A DNA stretch of 33,875 nt from Oscillospiraceae bacterium (lineage in GTDB: Bacteria; Bacillota; Clostridia; Oscillospirales; Oscillospiraceae): the NCBI GenBank assembly GCA_015067585.1, contig SVMC01000001.1:1-33875 (forward strand), written 5' to 3'. Shown here piece by piece: positions 1 through 7,400 of this stretch. Both the position numbers and the translations under genes were made by a program. The stretch's first letter is position 1. The number at the start of each line of letters is the position of its first letter. The notes beneath the pieces were generated by a model that saw only the letters and a list, made by a program, of their open reading frames with translations, did no database searches and was not told the origin of the DNA.

Positions 1-1369
1 GTTTTGGTAGAAGCAGAACTGCCACAATGCCCAATGCTACGCACAGAATCTCCGCTATCGCAAGAAAATGAATGGACGCAACTGCGGCAGTAGACTCAGC
101 TGTGCCTGCTGCAATTCTTCCTGTGATCTGATTGGTGAACAAAGGGACAAATACGGCTACACCGAAAGGCGCTGCCAGATCCCGGAACAGGCCGTAGGTT
201 CCTGTGCCTACGCCGGCCTCATGGGGTGGCAATCCGGAAAGGACGACTTTCATAAAAATAGTACCGTTTCCGCCCAGGCCGAAGCCAAGAACGCCAAGGG
301 ATGCCATCAGCAACAGTACAGAGGTAATCTCTGTGAACAGCAGCAGGATCCCGCATCCGAGCCCTGTCAGTATGAAAGAGCCTGCCAGGATCTTTTTAGG
401 GTCGAATTTATCAGCCAACGGCCCCAGAACAACTGCCCCCAAAGACATCCCCACATACATCACTGAGATGGCGTAGCCGGAAACGGCGGTATTATTTGGC
501 TGGGTGTAATTTACGAACACGATGGTGTTTGTCATATTTGCCTGCATCAATCCCTGCGTGAGAAACAGTGCAATTACACTAAGAACAAAAGCGCTGCGCT
601 TTATGAATCTGCCCGAAAGAATTGGGTAGGGGCTTTTCCGCTCCGCAAGAATAAGTCCAACCAGACTTATGATTGTGGCAACCAGCACGATCAGAAACGG
701 TGTAGAAGTCCAGCCGAAGTTTTGACCAAAGGAGGGGACGCACAGCAGCAGGCTGAAAAAGATCAGGATCAAAACAGCGCCGGATACATCAAAGTTTTGC
801 AATGGCTTTGTCGTGGATGCCTGATTGTGGGAAGTCAGGACGCAGCCAACAAAAATACCGGCGCAAATTGCAACGCATACCCACAGCATGGTACGCCATC
901 CGTAACCGGATATCAGCAGACCGCCAATGGTTGGTCCAATGATGACAGATGCGCTGGACAGGAGCATATACAAAGAAAACCCCTTTGCGATTTTGTCCTG
1001 AGGAAACTCCGTTGCAATATAGGCGAGGATCACAGGGCTCATTGCCGCCGTGCCAATGCCTACGATAAAGCGCGCAACCATCATAAATACAAGGGAGTCT
1101 GCAAGGGCGGACAGCACATTACCCAAGGTGAATACCGCAACGCCCAGAAGCAGAGTCTTTCTGCGCCCGATCACATCTCCCACCTTACCGAGAATCGGCG
1201 CACAGGCGGCGGTGGACATAGCCTGGGCAAGCGCAGTCCATGTGGTGTTATGATAGGCAATGCCAATATCCTGCACAAAGGCAGGACCCAAAACCGTAGA
1301 AAAACCGCCCACAAGTCCGATCAAAAGAGCAGTCAATGCGTATGGAATAAAGCCGCGTTTATATGCCAT
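1..1369 (-). CDS. MFS drug:proton antiporter, DHA2-like (3' end outside window)
   Basis: Reading the minus strand from the ATG at 1369 gives at least 456 codons without a stop, continuing past base 1. The protein is a chain of hydrophobic helices beginning MAYKRGFIPYALTALLIG. The MFS loop 2-3 motif is visible as GKVGDVIGRRK near residue 60, and a helix-5-like segment ASVIIGPTIGGLL lies near residue 140. Length and pattern fit the 12-14-helix DHA2 (EmrB/QacA) multidrug exporters of the cytoplasmic membrane. The substrate cannot be told from sequence. The start is supported by an AAGAAGG ribosome binding site about 11 bases upstream. It is divergent from the superoxide reductase operon and shares its 91-bp intergenic region, so joint control is possible but unproven. 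Confidence 0.88.
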   Translation of the reverse strand, partial: MAYKRGFIPYALTALLIGLVGGFSTVLGPAFVQDIGIAYHNTTWTALAQAMSTAACAPILGKVGDVIGRRKTLLLGVAVFTLGNVLSALADSLVFMMVARFIVGIGTAAMSPVILAYIATEFPQDKIAKGFSLYMLLSSASVIIGPTIGGLLISGYGWRTMLWVCVAICAGIFVGCVLTSHNQASTTKPLQNFDVSGAVLILIFFSLLLCVPSFGQNFGWTSTPFLIVLVATIISLVGLILAERKSPYPILSGRFIKRSAFVLSVIALFLTQGLMQANMTNTIVFVNYTQPNNTAVSGYAISVMYVGMSLGAVVLGPLADKFDPKKILAGSFILTGLGCGILLLFTEITSVLLLMASLGVLGFGLGGNGTIFMKVVLSGLPPHEAGVGTGTYGLFRDLAAPFGVAVFVPLFTNQITGRIAAGTAESTAAVASIHFLAIAEILCVALGIVAVLLLPK

Positions 1370-1396
1370 CTTTTCACATCCTTCTTGGGAATAGTA

Positions 1397-1435
1397 TGTC
1401 CAGACTTTTATGCATTATTGCGGTTCGTCTGGACA
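1397..1435. promoter_or_regulatory. Inverted repeat in divergent MFS / superoxide reductase promoter region
   Basis: TGTCCAGAC at 1397-1405 and its exact reverse complement GTCTGGACA at 1427-1435 are separated by 21 bases in the 91-bp gap between the two divergent genes. It could be an operator for a dimeric regulator or form a hairpin in the leader. I do not see a PerR-type box, and no clear -35/-10 pair could be fixed. Confidence 0.5.
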
Positions 1436-1460
1436 CACTTTCTCATAGGAGGGATGAGTT

Positions 1461-1835
1461 ATGAAGCAAAAATTTTTGATTTGTCAGCATTGCGGCAACA
1501 TCGTGGCTATGATCCGGGATAAAGGAGTTCCGGTCTACTGCTGCGGCGAAGAAATGCAGGAGCTGATCCCCGGTACAACGGAAGCATCCGGGGAAAAGCA
1601 TATTCCGGTATATGAGACCCGGGGGAATACCGTCCATGTAACTGTCGGCTCTGTAGAGCATCCCATGACGGAGGCGCACTATATCGAATGGATCTGTCTG
1701 GAAACGGAGCACGGCATTCAGTATGCCCATCTGGATCCGGACGATAAGCCCAAAGCAAAATTCTCAATCTGCGACGGAGACGAAGTCCGGGCGGTGTACG
1801 CATTCTGCAACCAGCATGATTTATGGAGGAAGTAA
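1461..1835 (+). CDS. dfx: Superoxide reductase (desulfoferrodoxin, two-iron class)
   Basis: This 124-residue protein reduces superoxide to hydrogen peroxide in the cytoplasm without making oxygen, the usual anaerobe strategy. The N-terminal desulforedoxin-type iron centre has all four cysteines: C8-x-x-C11 and C27-C28. The C-terminal catalytic Fe(His)4Cys site is also complete: H47 in EKHIP, H67 and H73 in HPMTEAH, and C116/H119 in CNQH. The Glu-Lys pair before H47 matches the catalytic loop of the family. AGGAGG at 1447-1452 supports the start. It is the first gene of an operon with ahpC and the AhpF-like reductase, which would remove the peroxide it makes; the gap to ahpC is 2 bases. Confidence 0.95.
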   Translation: MKQKFLICQHCGNIVAMIRDKGVPVYCCGEEMQELIPGTTEASGEKHIPVYETRGNTVHVTVGSVEHPMTEAHYIEWICLETEHGIQYAHLDPDDKPKAKFSICDGDEVRAVYAFCNQHDLWRK

Positions 1836-1837
1836 GT

Positions 1838-2401
1838 ATGTCTATGATCAACAAGGAAATTTCCGATTTTCGCACCTATGCCTACCACGAAAACGAGTTC
1901 AAGTTTGTAAGCAAGGAAGATATTCTGGGCAAGTGGAGCGTCTTTTTCTTCTACCCTGCAGACTTTACTTTTGTCTGCCCTACGGAGCTGGAAGACTTGG
2001 CGGATAAGTATGAGCAGTTCCGTGCCATCGGCTGTGAGGTTTATTCCGTATCCACCGATACCCATTTCGTCCACAAGGCATGGCATGATGCATCTGAGCG
2101 TATTAAAAAGATCAACTATCCCATGCTGGCTGACCCCACCCACAGTATTTCCAAGGACTTTGCGGTGCTGATCGAAGCGGACGGTCTTGCAGAGCGCGGC
2201 ACATTTATCATCAACCCTGAAGGTAAGATCGTGGGTTATGAAGTAACTGCCGGTAATGTGGGCAGAAATGCCGAGGAACTGCTGCGGAAAGTACAGGCCT
2301 GCCAGTTTGTCCACGCCCACGGCGATCAGGTTTGTCCTGCTAACTGGAAGCCCGGTGCTGAGACGCTGAAGCCCAGTCTGGATCTGGTCGGTCAGCTCTG
2401 A
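1838..2401 (+). CDS. ahpC: Peroxiredoxin AhpC (typical 2-Cys)
   Basis: The 187-residue protein reduces hydrogen peroxide and organic hydroperoxides in the cytoplasm. The peroxidatic cysteine is C47 in FTFVCPTE and the resolving cysteine is C166 in DQVCPANW, the positions and length expected for AhpC. I chose the ATG at 1838 (MSMINKE) over the in-frame ATG at 1823 because GGAGG at 1825-1829 lies 8 bases before it, and the earlier start would overlap dfx. The stop codon shares its last base with the ATG of the next gene, so translation is probably coupled to the dedicated reductase. Confidence 0.96.
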   Translation: MSMINKEISDFRTYAYHENEFKFVSKEDILGKWSVFFFYPADFTFVCPTELEDLADKYEQFRAIGCEVYSVSTDTHFVHKAWHDASERIKKINYPMLADPTHSISKDFAVLIEADGLAERGTFIINPEGKIVGYEVTAGNVGRNAEELLRKVQACQFVHAHGDQVCPANWKPGAETLKPSLDLVGQL

Positions 2402-4035
2402 TGGAGAATCTGTACGATGTGATCGTGGTTGGCGGCGGCCCTGCAGGGTTGACCGCCGCCTTATACCTTGCCCGGGCGAAATACCGGGTACTGGTTCTGG
2501 AAAGGGAGCAGTTCGGCGGGCAGATTGCCATTACCCACGAAGTGGTCAACTATCCCGGGATTGCCAAAACAAGTGGTAAAGCCTTAACGGATACCATCGG
2601 GCAGCAGGCGGAGAAATTCGGCGCGGAGTTTCATCTGGCAGAAGCCACCGGTTTTGACCTTGCCGGGGATATCAAAACAGTGCATACCAATAAGGGGGAC
2701 TACCGCTGCTTTGGCATCCTGCTGGCAACCGGTGCCCATCCCAGAACTGTGGGATTTAAGGGCGAGGAAGAACACAAGGGCCGTGGTGTTGCCTACTGTG
2801 CGACCTGTGATGGCGAGTTCTTTACGGGAAAAGAAATATTCGTGGTCGGCGGTGGCTACGCAGCCGCCGAGGAAAGTGTATTTCTGACAAAATTTGCCCG
2901 GCATGTAACCATTCTGATTCGGAAAGAGGATTTTTCCTGCGCCGCATCCGTTGCCGATCAGGCGAAAAATCATGAGAAAATCACCGTGCTGACCAACACG
3001 GTGATGGAGGAAGTGTCCGGCGAAAATGGATTGACCTACGCCCGGTACAAAAACACCGCCACCGGAGAGGTGACGGAGTATAAGAGCGAGGAATCCTTTG
3101 GCGTTTTTGTGTTTGTCGGGTATGCACCGGCTACGGAAATGGTCAAGGGTATTGTAGAACGGAACGAGCAGGGGTATATTGTAACCGATGCGTCTCAGAA
3201 GACCAGCATGGAAGGTGTTTATGCAGCGGGAGATGTGTGCATCAAGCCCTTGCGGCAGGTTGTGACAGCCACCGCGGATGGCGCTTTAGCCGCAACAGAA
3301 TTGGAGAAGTATGTGGCAGCAGTACACCGAAGGACAGGACTTCGCGCCAATGCCCCTGCACCAAAGCAGAGCAAAGCAAATGTCACAGTCGATACGCACG
3401 AGTCTTCAGATACGGATGAACTTTTCACAAAGGAAATGCGGCAGCAGTTGGATACGGTATTCGCCCGAATGGAAAGACCGCTTCTGCTGAAGCTCTACTT
3501 GGACAGCCGTCCGATTTCGTCCGAATTGGAAAGCTTCCTATCTTCGCTTGTGGCGCTTTCTGATAAGCTGGAACTGGAGGTGTGCGACAGACAGGCAAAG
3601 GAAACCTTTGCGCCCTGTGTGGAAGTTTGTCTTGCGGACGGAACCCAAACAGGACTGGCCTTTCACGGCGTTCCCAGCGGACATGAGTTTACCTCTTTTG
3701 TGTTGGGACTTTATAATGCCGCGGGACCGGGGCAAGTCATCGACGAGGACACAAAACAGAAAATTGCAGTAATTACAAAAACTACAGATATTAAGATCCT
3801 GGTTACGCTGTCCTGTACGATGTGTCCGGACTTAGTTGTGGCTGCACAAAAGATCGCCGCGGTGAATCCGAACATTACCGCTCATGTATATGACATTCGC
3901 CATTTTGAGCACTTGAAGGATCAATATAAAGTCATGAGCGTGCCTTGCATGGTAGTCAATAACAACGATGTTTTCTTTGGAAAGAAGAATATCCATCAAA
4001 TTCTCGATTTGATATACAAAACGCAGCTTCCTTGA
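2401..4035 (+). CDS. AhpF-like NAD(P)H:peroxiredoxin reductase with C-terminal thioredoxin-fold module
   Basis: The 544-residue flavoprotein probably passes electrons from NAD(P)H through FAD and two disulfides to AhpC encoded just upstream. Residues 1-310 are a thioredoxin-reductase unit: FAD loop GGGPAGLTAA near 11-20, active disulfide C133-A-T-C136, second dinucleotide loop GGGYAAAEES near 157-166. The HRR motif typical of NADPH-specific thioredoxin reductases is replaced by IRKEDF, so NADH use is possible. After a linker (about 310-340) comes a tandem thioredoxin-fold region resembling the N-terminal domain of AhpF, with its disulfide as C472-T-M-C475. In classical AhpF this module is N-terminal, so the order is permuted. 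The 1-base overlap with ahpC supports a dedicated pair. Confidence 0.9.
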   Translation: MENLYDVIVVGGGPAGLTAALYLARAKYRVLVLEREQFGGQIAITHEVVNYPGIAKTSGKALTDTIGQQAEKFGAEFHLAEATGFDLAGDIKTVHTNKGDYRCFGILLATGAHPRTVGFKGEEEHKGRGVAYCATCDGEFFTGKEIFVVGGGYAAAEESVFLTKFARHVTILIRKEDFSCAASVADQAKNHEKITVLTNTVMEEVSGENGLTYARYKNTATGEVTEYKSEESFGVFVFVGYAPATEMVKGIVERNEQGYIVTDASQKTSMEGVYAAGDVCIKPLRQVVTATADGALAATELEKYVAAVHRRTGLRANAPAPKQSKANVTVDTHESSDTDELFTKEMRQQLDTVFARMERPLLLKLYLDSRPISSELESFLSSLVALSDKLELEVCDRQAKETFAPCVEVCLADGTQTGLAFHGVPSGHEFTSFVLGLYNAAGPGQVIDEDTKQKIAVITKTTDIKILVTLSCTMCPDLVVAAQKIAAVNPNITAHVYDIRHFEHLKDQYKVMSVPCMVVNNNDVFFGKKNIHQILDLIYKTQLP

Positions 4036-4064
4036 CCATATATCTTTTTATCGTTTTCGTCATA

Positions 4065-4238
4065 TAATACTATTTTTTAATAAAACGGTTTCGTTTTATT
4101 AAAAGGTACTGCCTTACGGCGTTGCGGATTTCGTGATTTTTGAATTAGAAAATCACGAAATCCGTCTCATGCTGTTTTTGATGTGCCTTCGGCACTATAA
4201 AAAGGTGTTCTAAACCTTTTTATCAAAAACAAGTATAA
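4065..4238 (+). repeat. MITE-like structured repeat, copy 1
   Basis: About 174 bp, nearly identical to 12774-12946 in the same orientation. It starts TAATACTATT and ends AAGTATAA; the two ends form an imperfect terminal inverted repeat with about 19 of 24 positions matching. Inside are serial hairpins: TTTAATAAAAC paired with GTTTTATTAAA, GCC-TTAC-GGC, ATTTCGTGATTTT paired with AAAATCACGAAAT, GTGCCTTCGGCAC, and AAAAAGG paired with CCTTTTT. The last two are enclosed by GTTTTTGA and TCAAAAAC, which would make a three-way junction. It lies between the convergent reductase and ATPase genes. Confidence 0.8.
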
Positions 4239-4244
4239 AGCAAG

Positions 4245-4279
4245 CAACCCCACCACCAGCTGTTCTGGTGATGGGGTTG
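4245..4279. terminator. Hairpin between convergent genes
   Basis: CAACCCCACCACCAG and CTGGTGATGGGGTTG form a 15-bp stem with one mismatch and a 5-base loop, just past the stop of the minus-strand ATPase gene. There is no clean T run on either side, so termination efficiency is uncertain. Confidence 0.6.
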
Positions 4280-4287
4280 TCCGCTAT

Positions 4288-5601
4288 TTATCCCAACAAA
4301 AATTCGATGGCACTTACGATTTTGATTCCATCCTGATCCTGTGCAAGGCCGGGATCCATGGCAATGACGAGCTTCTCATAGTTATCAGAGATTTTCTGCA
4401 ACGGGGAAAGTTCCCGCTCCCGGGTTTCCGGGGAAGTCATGGCTTCTGTAACTTGAATATACTTCTTCTCATCTGTCTTCGTCGCAATAAAGTCTACTTC
4501 CTTATTGTCAAGTTTACCTATAGCTACATCATAGCCCCGGCGGAGCAATTCAAAGTAAATGATGTTTTCCAGAATATGCCCGGTATCGCCGTCACGGTAA
4601 CCCAGCAGGTAGTTCCGCAGGCCAATATCTACGATATAGTACTTGCCAAGGGTTTTCAGATACTCCCTGCCCTTGATATCAAACCGCTTGATCTCATAGA
4701 AGATAAAAGATTCCTTCAGCGCTTCGATATAGGCTTGAATCGTGTGAGTAGCAGGCTTGGCCTTCCGCTTGCCGTTTTCCAGCAACCCCTCGCTGACTAA
4801 GGTGTTGCCGATGGAGGTTGCCGAAACGCTGTTGCCGATGTTATCCGCAAGGAACATCATCAATTTACGCAGCAATAAGGAATCCGTTATTGTGCGCTGG
4901 CCCTTGCGTTTTTCCCGTTCCAGGATATCACGGACTACCACCGCAGAATACACACCGTCCAATGCCGCAGTTACTTTGTCCTGCTCCAAGCCCACATCTG
5001 CCAGCATAGGCATACCGCCAAACTTGGCGTAGGCTTCGTACAGTTCTTTTGTATCACAGACTTCGCCTTCGTCATCTGTGATGCGTTTTTTCATTTGACC
5101 GGTCAAGGTTTTTCGCTCTGTTACCTGATACCCATGGAAATCCAGAAACTCCCGGAAGGACAAGGGCAGCACTTTGATCTCTACATATCTGCCCGAAAGA
5201 TAGGTAGACAGTTCGGAAGATAATAAATGGGCATTGGAGCCGGTGATATAGATATCGCAATCAAAATCCACCCGGAAGGAGTTTACTGCATTTTCCCATC
5301 CGTCGATCCGCTGCACCTCGTCAAAGAACAGATACATCCGCTTTTCCGGAAGTACCCGGTCTGCAATATAATCATAGAATTCCTTTACGGTCATTTCCGA
5401 GAACCGCATGGATTCAAAATTGATCTCAATGATCTGCTTGTCCTCTTTGCCACTGCTGCGAAGCTCGTCCGCCATCAGCTTCATCAAGCTGGACTTTCCG
5501 CACCGTCGGATGCCGGTAATGACCTTGATCATTTCTGTATCCTGAAACGCCTTCAGCTGCTGCAAATAGAGATCTCGCTTCTTCAAATTGGTGTTTACCA
5601 T
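4288..5601 (-). CDS. AAA-family ATPase with DUF4143 domain
   Basis: The 437-residue cytoplasmic protein belongs to the widespread AAA_14/DUF4143 ATPases, whose cellular role is not established. Walker A is GIRRCGKSS (about 30-38) and Walker B is MYLFFDEVQ (about 89-97, D94/E95). A sensor segment YITGSNAHLLSSELS follows near residue 118. The C-terminal half is a DUF4143, nuclease-like region with KLDNKEVDFIA near residue 360, of the E-x-D-F type. The start is supported by AAAGGTGG about 9 bases upstream. It is a single gene with its own consensus promoter and palindrome; such genes often sit alone and vary between strains. It lies beside the truncated sigK. Confidence 0.92.
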   Translation of the reverse strand: MVNTNLKKRDLYLQQLKAFQDTEMIKVITGIRRCGKSSLMKLMADELRSSGKEDKQIIEINFESMRFSEMTVKEFYDYIADRVLPEKRMYLFFDEVQRIDGWENAVNSFRVDFDCDIYITGSNAHLLSSELSTYLSGRYVEIKVLPLSFREFLDFHGYQVTERKTLTGQMKKRITDDEGEVCDTKELYEAYAKFGGMPMLADVGLEQDKVTAALDGVYSAVVVRDILEREKRKGQRTITDSLLLRKLMMFLADNIGNSVSATSIGNTLVSEGLLENGKRKAKPATHTIQAYIEALKESFIFYEIKRFDIKGREYLKTLGKYYIVDIGLRNYLLGYRDGDTGHILENIIYFELLRRGYDVAIGKLDNKEVDFIATKTDEKKYIQVTEAMTSPETRERELSPLQKISDNYEKLVIAMDPGLAQDQDGIKIVSAIEFLLG

Positions 5602-5625
5602 GGCTTACACCACCTTTCCGGAATT

Positions 5626-5654
5626 ATTATATCACCTAATATTCATGCCGTCAA
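5626..5654 (-). promoter_or_regulatory. Consensus promoter of the DUF4143 ATPase gene
   Basis: On the minus strand, TTGACG (5654-5649) and TATAAT (5631-5626) are separated by exactly 17 bases, and the ATG follows about 25 bases after the -10. The first T of the -35 box is also the last base of the adjoining palindrome. Confidence 0.85.
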
Positions 5655-5704
5655 GTTTGTTACATTTATGTAACAAACTCTTATTTTTTAGAAGTTTGTT
5701 ACAT
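5654..5704. promoter_or_regulatory. Palindromic operator-like site plus third half-site upstream of the ATPase
   Basis: AGTTTGTTACAT (5654-5665), two bases, then its perfect reverse complement ATGTAACAAACT (5668-5679), abutting the -35 box. A third half-site AGTTTGTTACAT recurs at 5693-5704. The arrangement suggests a dimeric regulator controlling the ATPase; its identity is unknown. Confidence 0.75.
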
Positions 5705-5821
5705 GGAGCATTTTCGCGTCATTTTACGGCGAATATTCCGTTCCACAAAATGCGGCTTTTGGTTCCAAAATTATTGAAATACAAACTTCCGGTCATGGTC
5801 CAGAAAATGTTTGCCCGCGCA

Positions 5822-6028
5822 TCACACCTTCTTCATGATGTGAGCAACAAGGCGAAGATTTCGTTCGATGAGGATGTTTCGCGCTTCCAGGTCGCCTTGG
5901 GCGGACAGTTCCAGATAGTGCTGCTCCTGGGCAGCGGACAGGGGTTTGGGGAATGAGCCTGTGTTTCCGCCCAGGCGCAGGGAATACAGCATGGCGCTGA
6001 CCAGCAGCCAAAGTGTCTCAGTAACCAT
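5822..6028 (-). pseudogene. sigK: 5' fragment of sporulation sigma factor SigK gene (truncated or split)
   Basis: The ATG at 6028 is preceded by GGGAGGTG and opens 68 residues. They match the start of sigma-K: a hydrophobic pro-sequence-like N-terminus ([17 protein letters not shown]), then [15 protein letters not shown] and [20 protein letters not shown], the conserved entry to sigma region 2. Homology ends abruptly after HIMKK, followed by V and a stop; no frame in the next 180 bases resumes region 2. In Bacillus subtilis and Clostridioides difficile, sigK is split by the excisable skin element. Here the break is earlier than in B. subtilis as I recall it. No recombinase or C-terminal half is visible; both could lie beyond base 1, in the direction expected for a minus-strand gene. 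A plain deletion is the alternative. Confidence 0.8.
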
Positions 6029-6136
6029 GGCAACACCTCCCGTGAAACTTTATTCGACAGGGCTTGTACCTATTCCGCTTTTTGGTGCAGCGATTGGTTT
6101 GAACGCAGATAAACCGTGAAAAATCGAACTTCCTTC

Positions 6137-6180
6137 TTGCAAAACCTGGCCCCTTGTGTTATTGTAATTTTAGTAAAAAT
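6137..6180 (+). promoter_or_regulatory. lacI-type gene promoter with candidate autoregulatory operator
   Basis: TTGCAA (6137-6142) and TATTGT (6160-6165) are spaced by 17 bases. Directly after the -10 is the near-palindrome ATTTTAGTAAAAAT (6167-6180). Its 11-base core TTTTAGTAAAA recurs in reverse complement at 7372-7382 in the next promoter, which suggests both bind the LacI-family protein encoded here. Confidence 0.65.
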
Positions 6181-6194
6181 ACGGGGGCTGTGAG

Positions 6195-7229
6195 ATGGCG
6201 ACATTGAAGGAATTGGCAGAACGCACAGGATATTCCACCGCGACGATTTCCCGCGTTTTGAACGGGGATGCATCTTTTTCTGTTCCTGAAGCGGTCAGGC
6301 GCAGGATCCTTGAGGAAGCCGATAAGGCGAATTACCGGCAGACACGAAGCCGCCGGGGCAGGACGCCGAAAAGCCTGCTTCGCATCGGCATTGCGGAGAT
6401 GCTTACCCCGGCGCAGCAGCTGGATGATCCGTATTACCTGTATCTGGGCAACTATGTCCGGCAGGTCTGCATGGATAAGAAATATGTCTGCATTCCTCTG
6501 GAAGCCAGAGCGGATGCCTTTGTGCTTCCCCGGGTTGAGAGGCTGGATGGGATCGTTGCCATCGGCTATTTTTCCATTGCGCAGATCGATTCCCTTGCAA
6601 AGCTGAGCAGCAATGTGGTATTCATCGATTCCTCTCCCTTCGAGAGCAAATTTGACTCTGTTGTGGTGGGTTACGAGCTTGGCGTATCCCTTGCGCTGGA
6701 ATTTTTGGTGAAGCTGGGGCATAAGCGCATTGGCTTTGTCGGCCCGGTCTGGAAGTTCAATGACCGCAGGCAGGATGCGCTGGAGGTTCGCCGCCAGCTT
6801 TTCATCAAGCGCATGGAAGCCCGCAAAAAATATGATCCGGCACTGATGATTGATTGTACCATGGATGTGGAGGCCACCATTGCGGCATGGAAGAAGTATC
6901 TTGCGGAGGGGAAGCTGCTGCCGTCGGCAGTGCTGTGCGCGAATGAAGAAAATGCTGTGGGCACACTGAACTATCTGCAGCAGCAGGGTTTTACTATCCC
7001 TGAGGACATTTCTGTGGTCTCTATTAACGATACTCCGAGATCAGAGCTGGTTTCTCCGTCCCTCACCTCCGTTTCCATCAACACCAAGGAAATGGCCGCA
7101 ACGGCGCTGCGGATGCTGGCAGAACGGGCGCAGATCGCGGGCAGGGAGCCGAGCCGCACCCTTCCCCTGAAGGTGATCGTACCGCCCTCCATCGTTGTAC
7201 GCGACAGTACAGCCAGGGAGGTATTTTGA
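6195..7229 (+). CDS. LacI/GalR-family transcriptional regulator
   Basis: The 344-residue protein has an N-terminal LacI helix-turn-helix (TLKELAERTGYSTATISRVL, about 3-22) with a hinge region up to about residue 57. From about 65 onward comes a periplasmic-binding-protein-like effector domain, including GIVAIGYFS, LGHKRIGFVGP and PEDISVVSINDTPRSELVSP. Such regulators usually bind a sugar and release DNA. No sugar transporter or glycosidase gene lies nearby, so the effector is unknown. The start codon follows a weak GGGGG-type site. The shared 11-base motif in its own promoter and that of the gene at 7553 suggests autoregulation and control of that small membrane protein. Confidence 0.92.
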   Translation: MATLKELAERTGYSTATISRVLNGDASFSVPEAVRRRILEEADKANYRQTRSRRGRTPKSLLRIGIAEMLTPAQQLDDPYYLYLGNYVRQVCMDKKYVCIPLEARADAFVLPRVERLDGIVAIGYFSIAQIDSLAKLSSNVVFIDSSPFESKFDSVVVGYELGVSLALEFLVKLGHKRIGFVGPVWKFNDRRQDALEVRRQLFIKRMEARKKYDPALMIDCTMDVEATIAAWKKYLAEGKLLPSAVLCANEENAVGTLNYLQQQGFTIPEDISVVSINDTPRSELVSPSLTSVSINTKEMAATALRMLAERAQIAGREPSRTLPLKVIVPPSIVVRDSTAREVF

Positions 7230-7280
7230 GCATCGCTTCGATCCTGCATAAAAGAATCCTTCGCTTTTTTGCTGTTTTTT

Positions 7281-7324
7281 CGGGTTATAATGATCAATTT
7301 CGATCGTTATAACCCGTTTTATTT
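7281..7324 (+). terminator. Rho-independent terminator of the lacI-type gene
   Basis: CGGGTTATAA (7281-7290) pairs with TTATAACCCG (7307-7316), with a short ATC/GAT inner pairing, followed by TTTTATTT. Confidence 0.8.
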
Positions 7325-7365
7325 GTTGCAATTTCAACGATTTTATTTTTTAGCGTAAAAATAGC

Positions 7366-7394
7366 TTGATTTTTTACTAAAAATTCGCTATAGT
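7366..7394 (+). promoter_or_regulatory. Promoter of small membrane protein with LacI-type operator in the spacer
   Basis: TTGATT (7366-7371), a 17-base spacer and TATAGT (7389-7394). The spacer contains TTTTACTAAAA (7372-7382), the exact reverse complement of the candidate operator before the upstream lacI-type gene. A repressor bound there would block RNA polymerase. Confidence 0.75.
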
Positions 7395-7400
7395 ATGGGC

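Noticed and set aside
1823-1837. Earlier in-frame start for AhpC
   Set aside because: It would place the start before the GGAGG site that serves the ATG at 1838 and overlap the dfx stop; the family also starts at MS(M)INKE.
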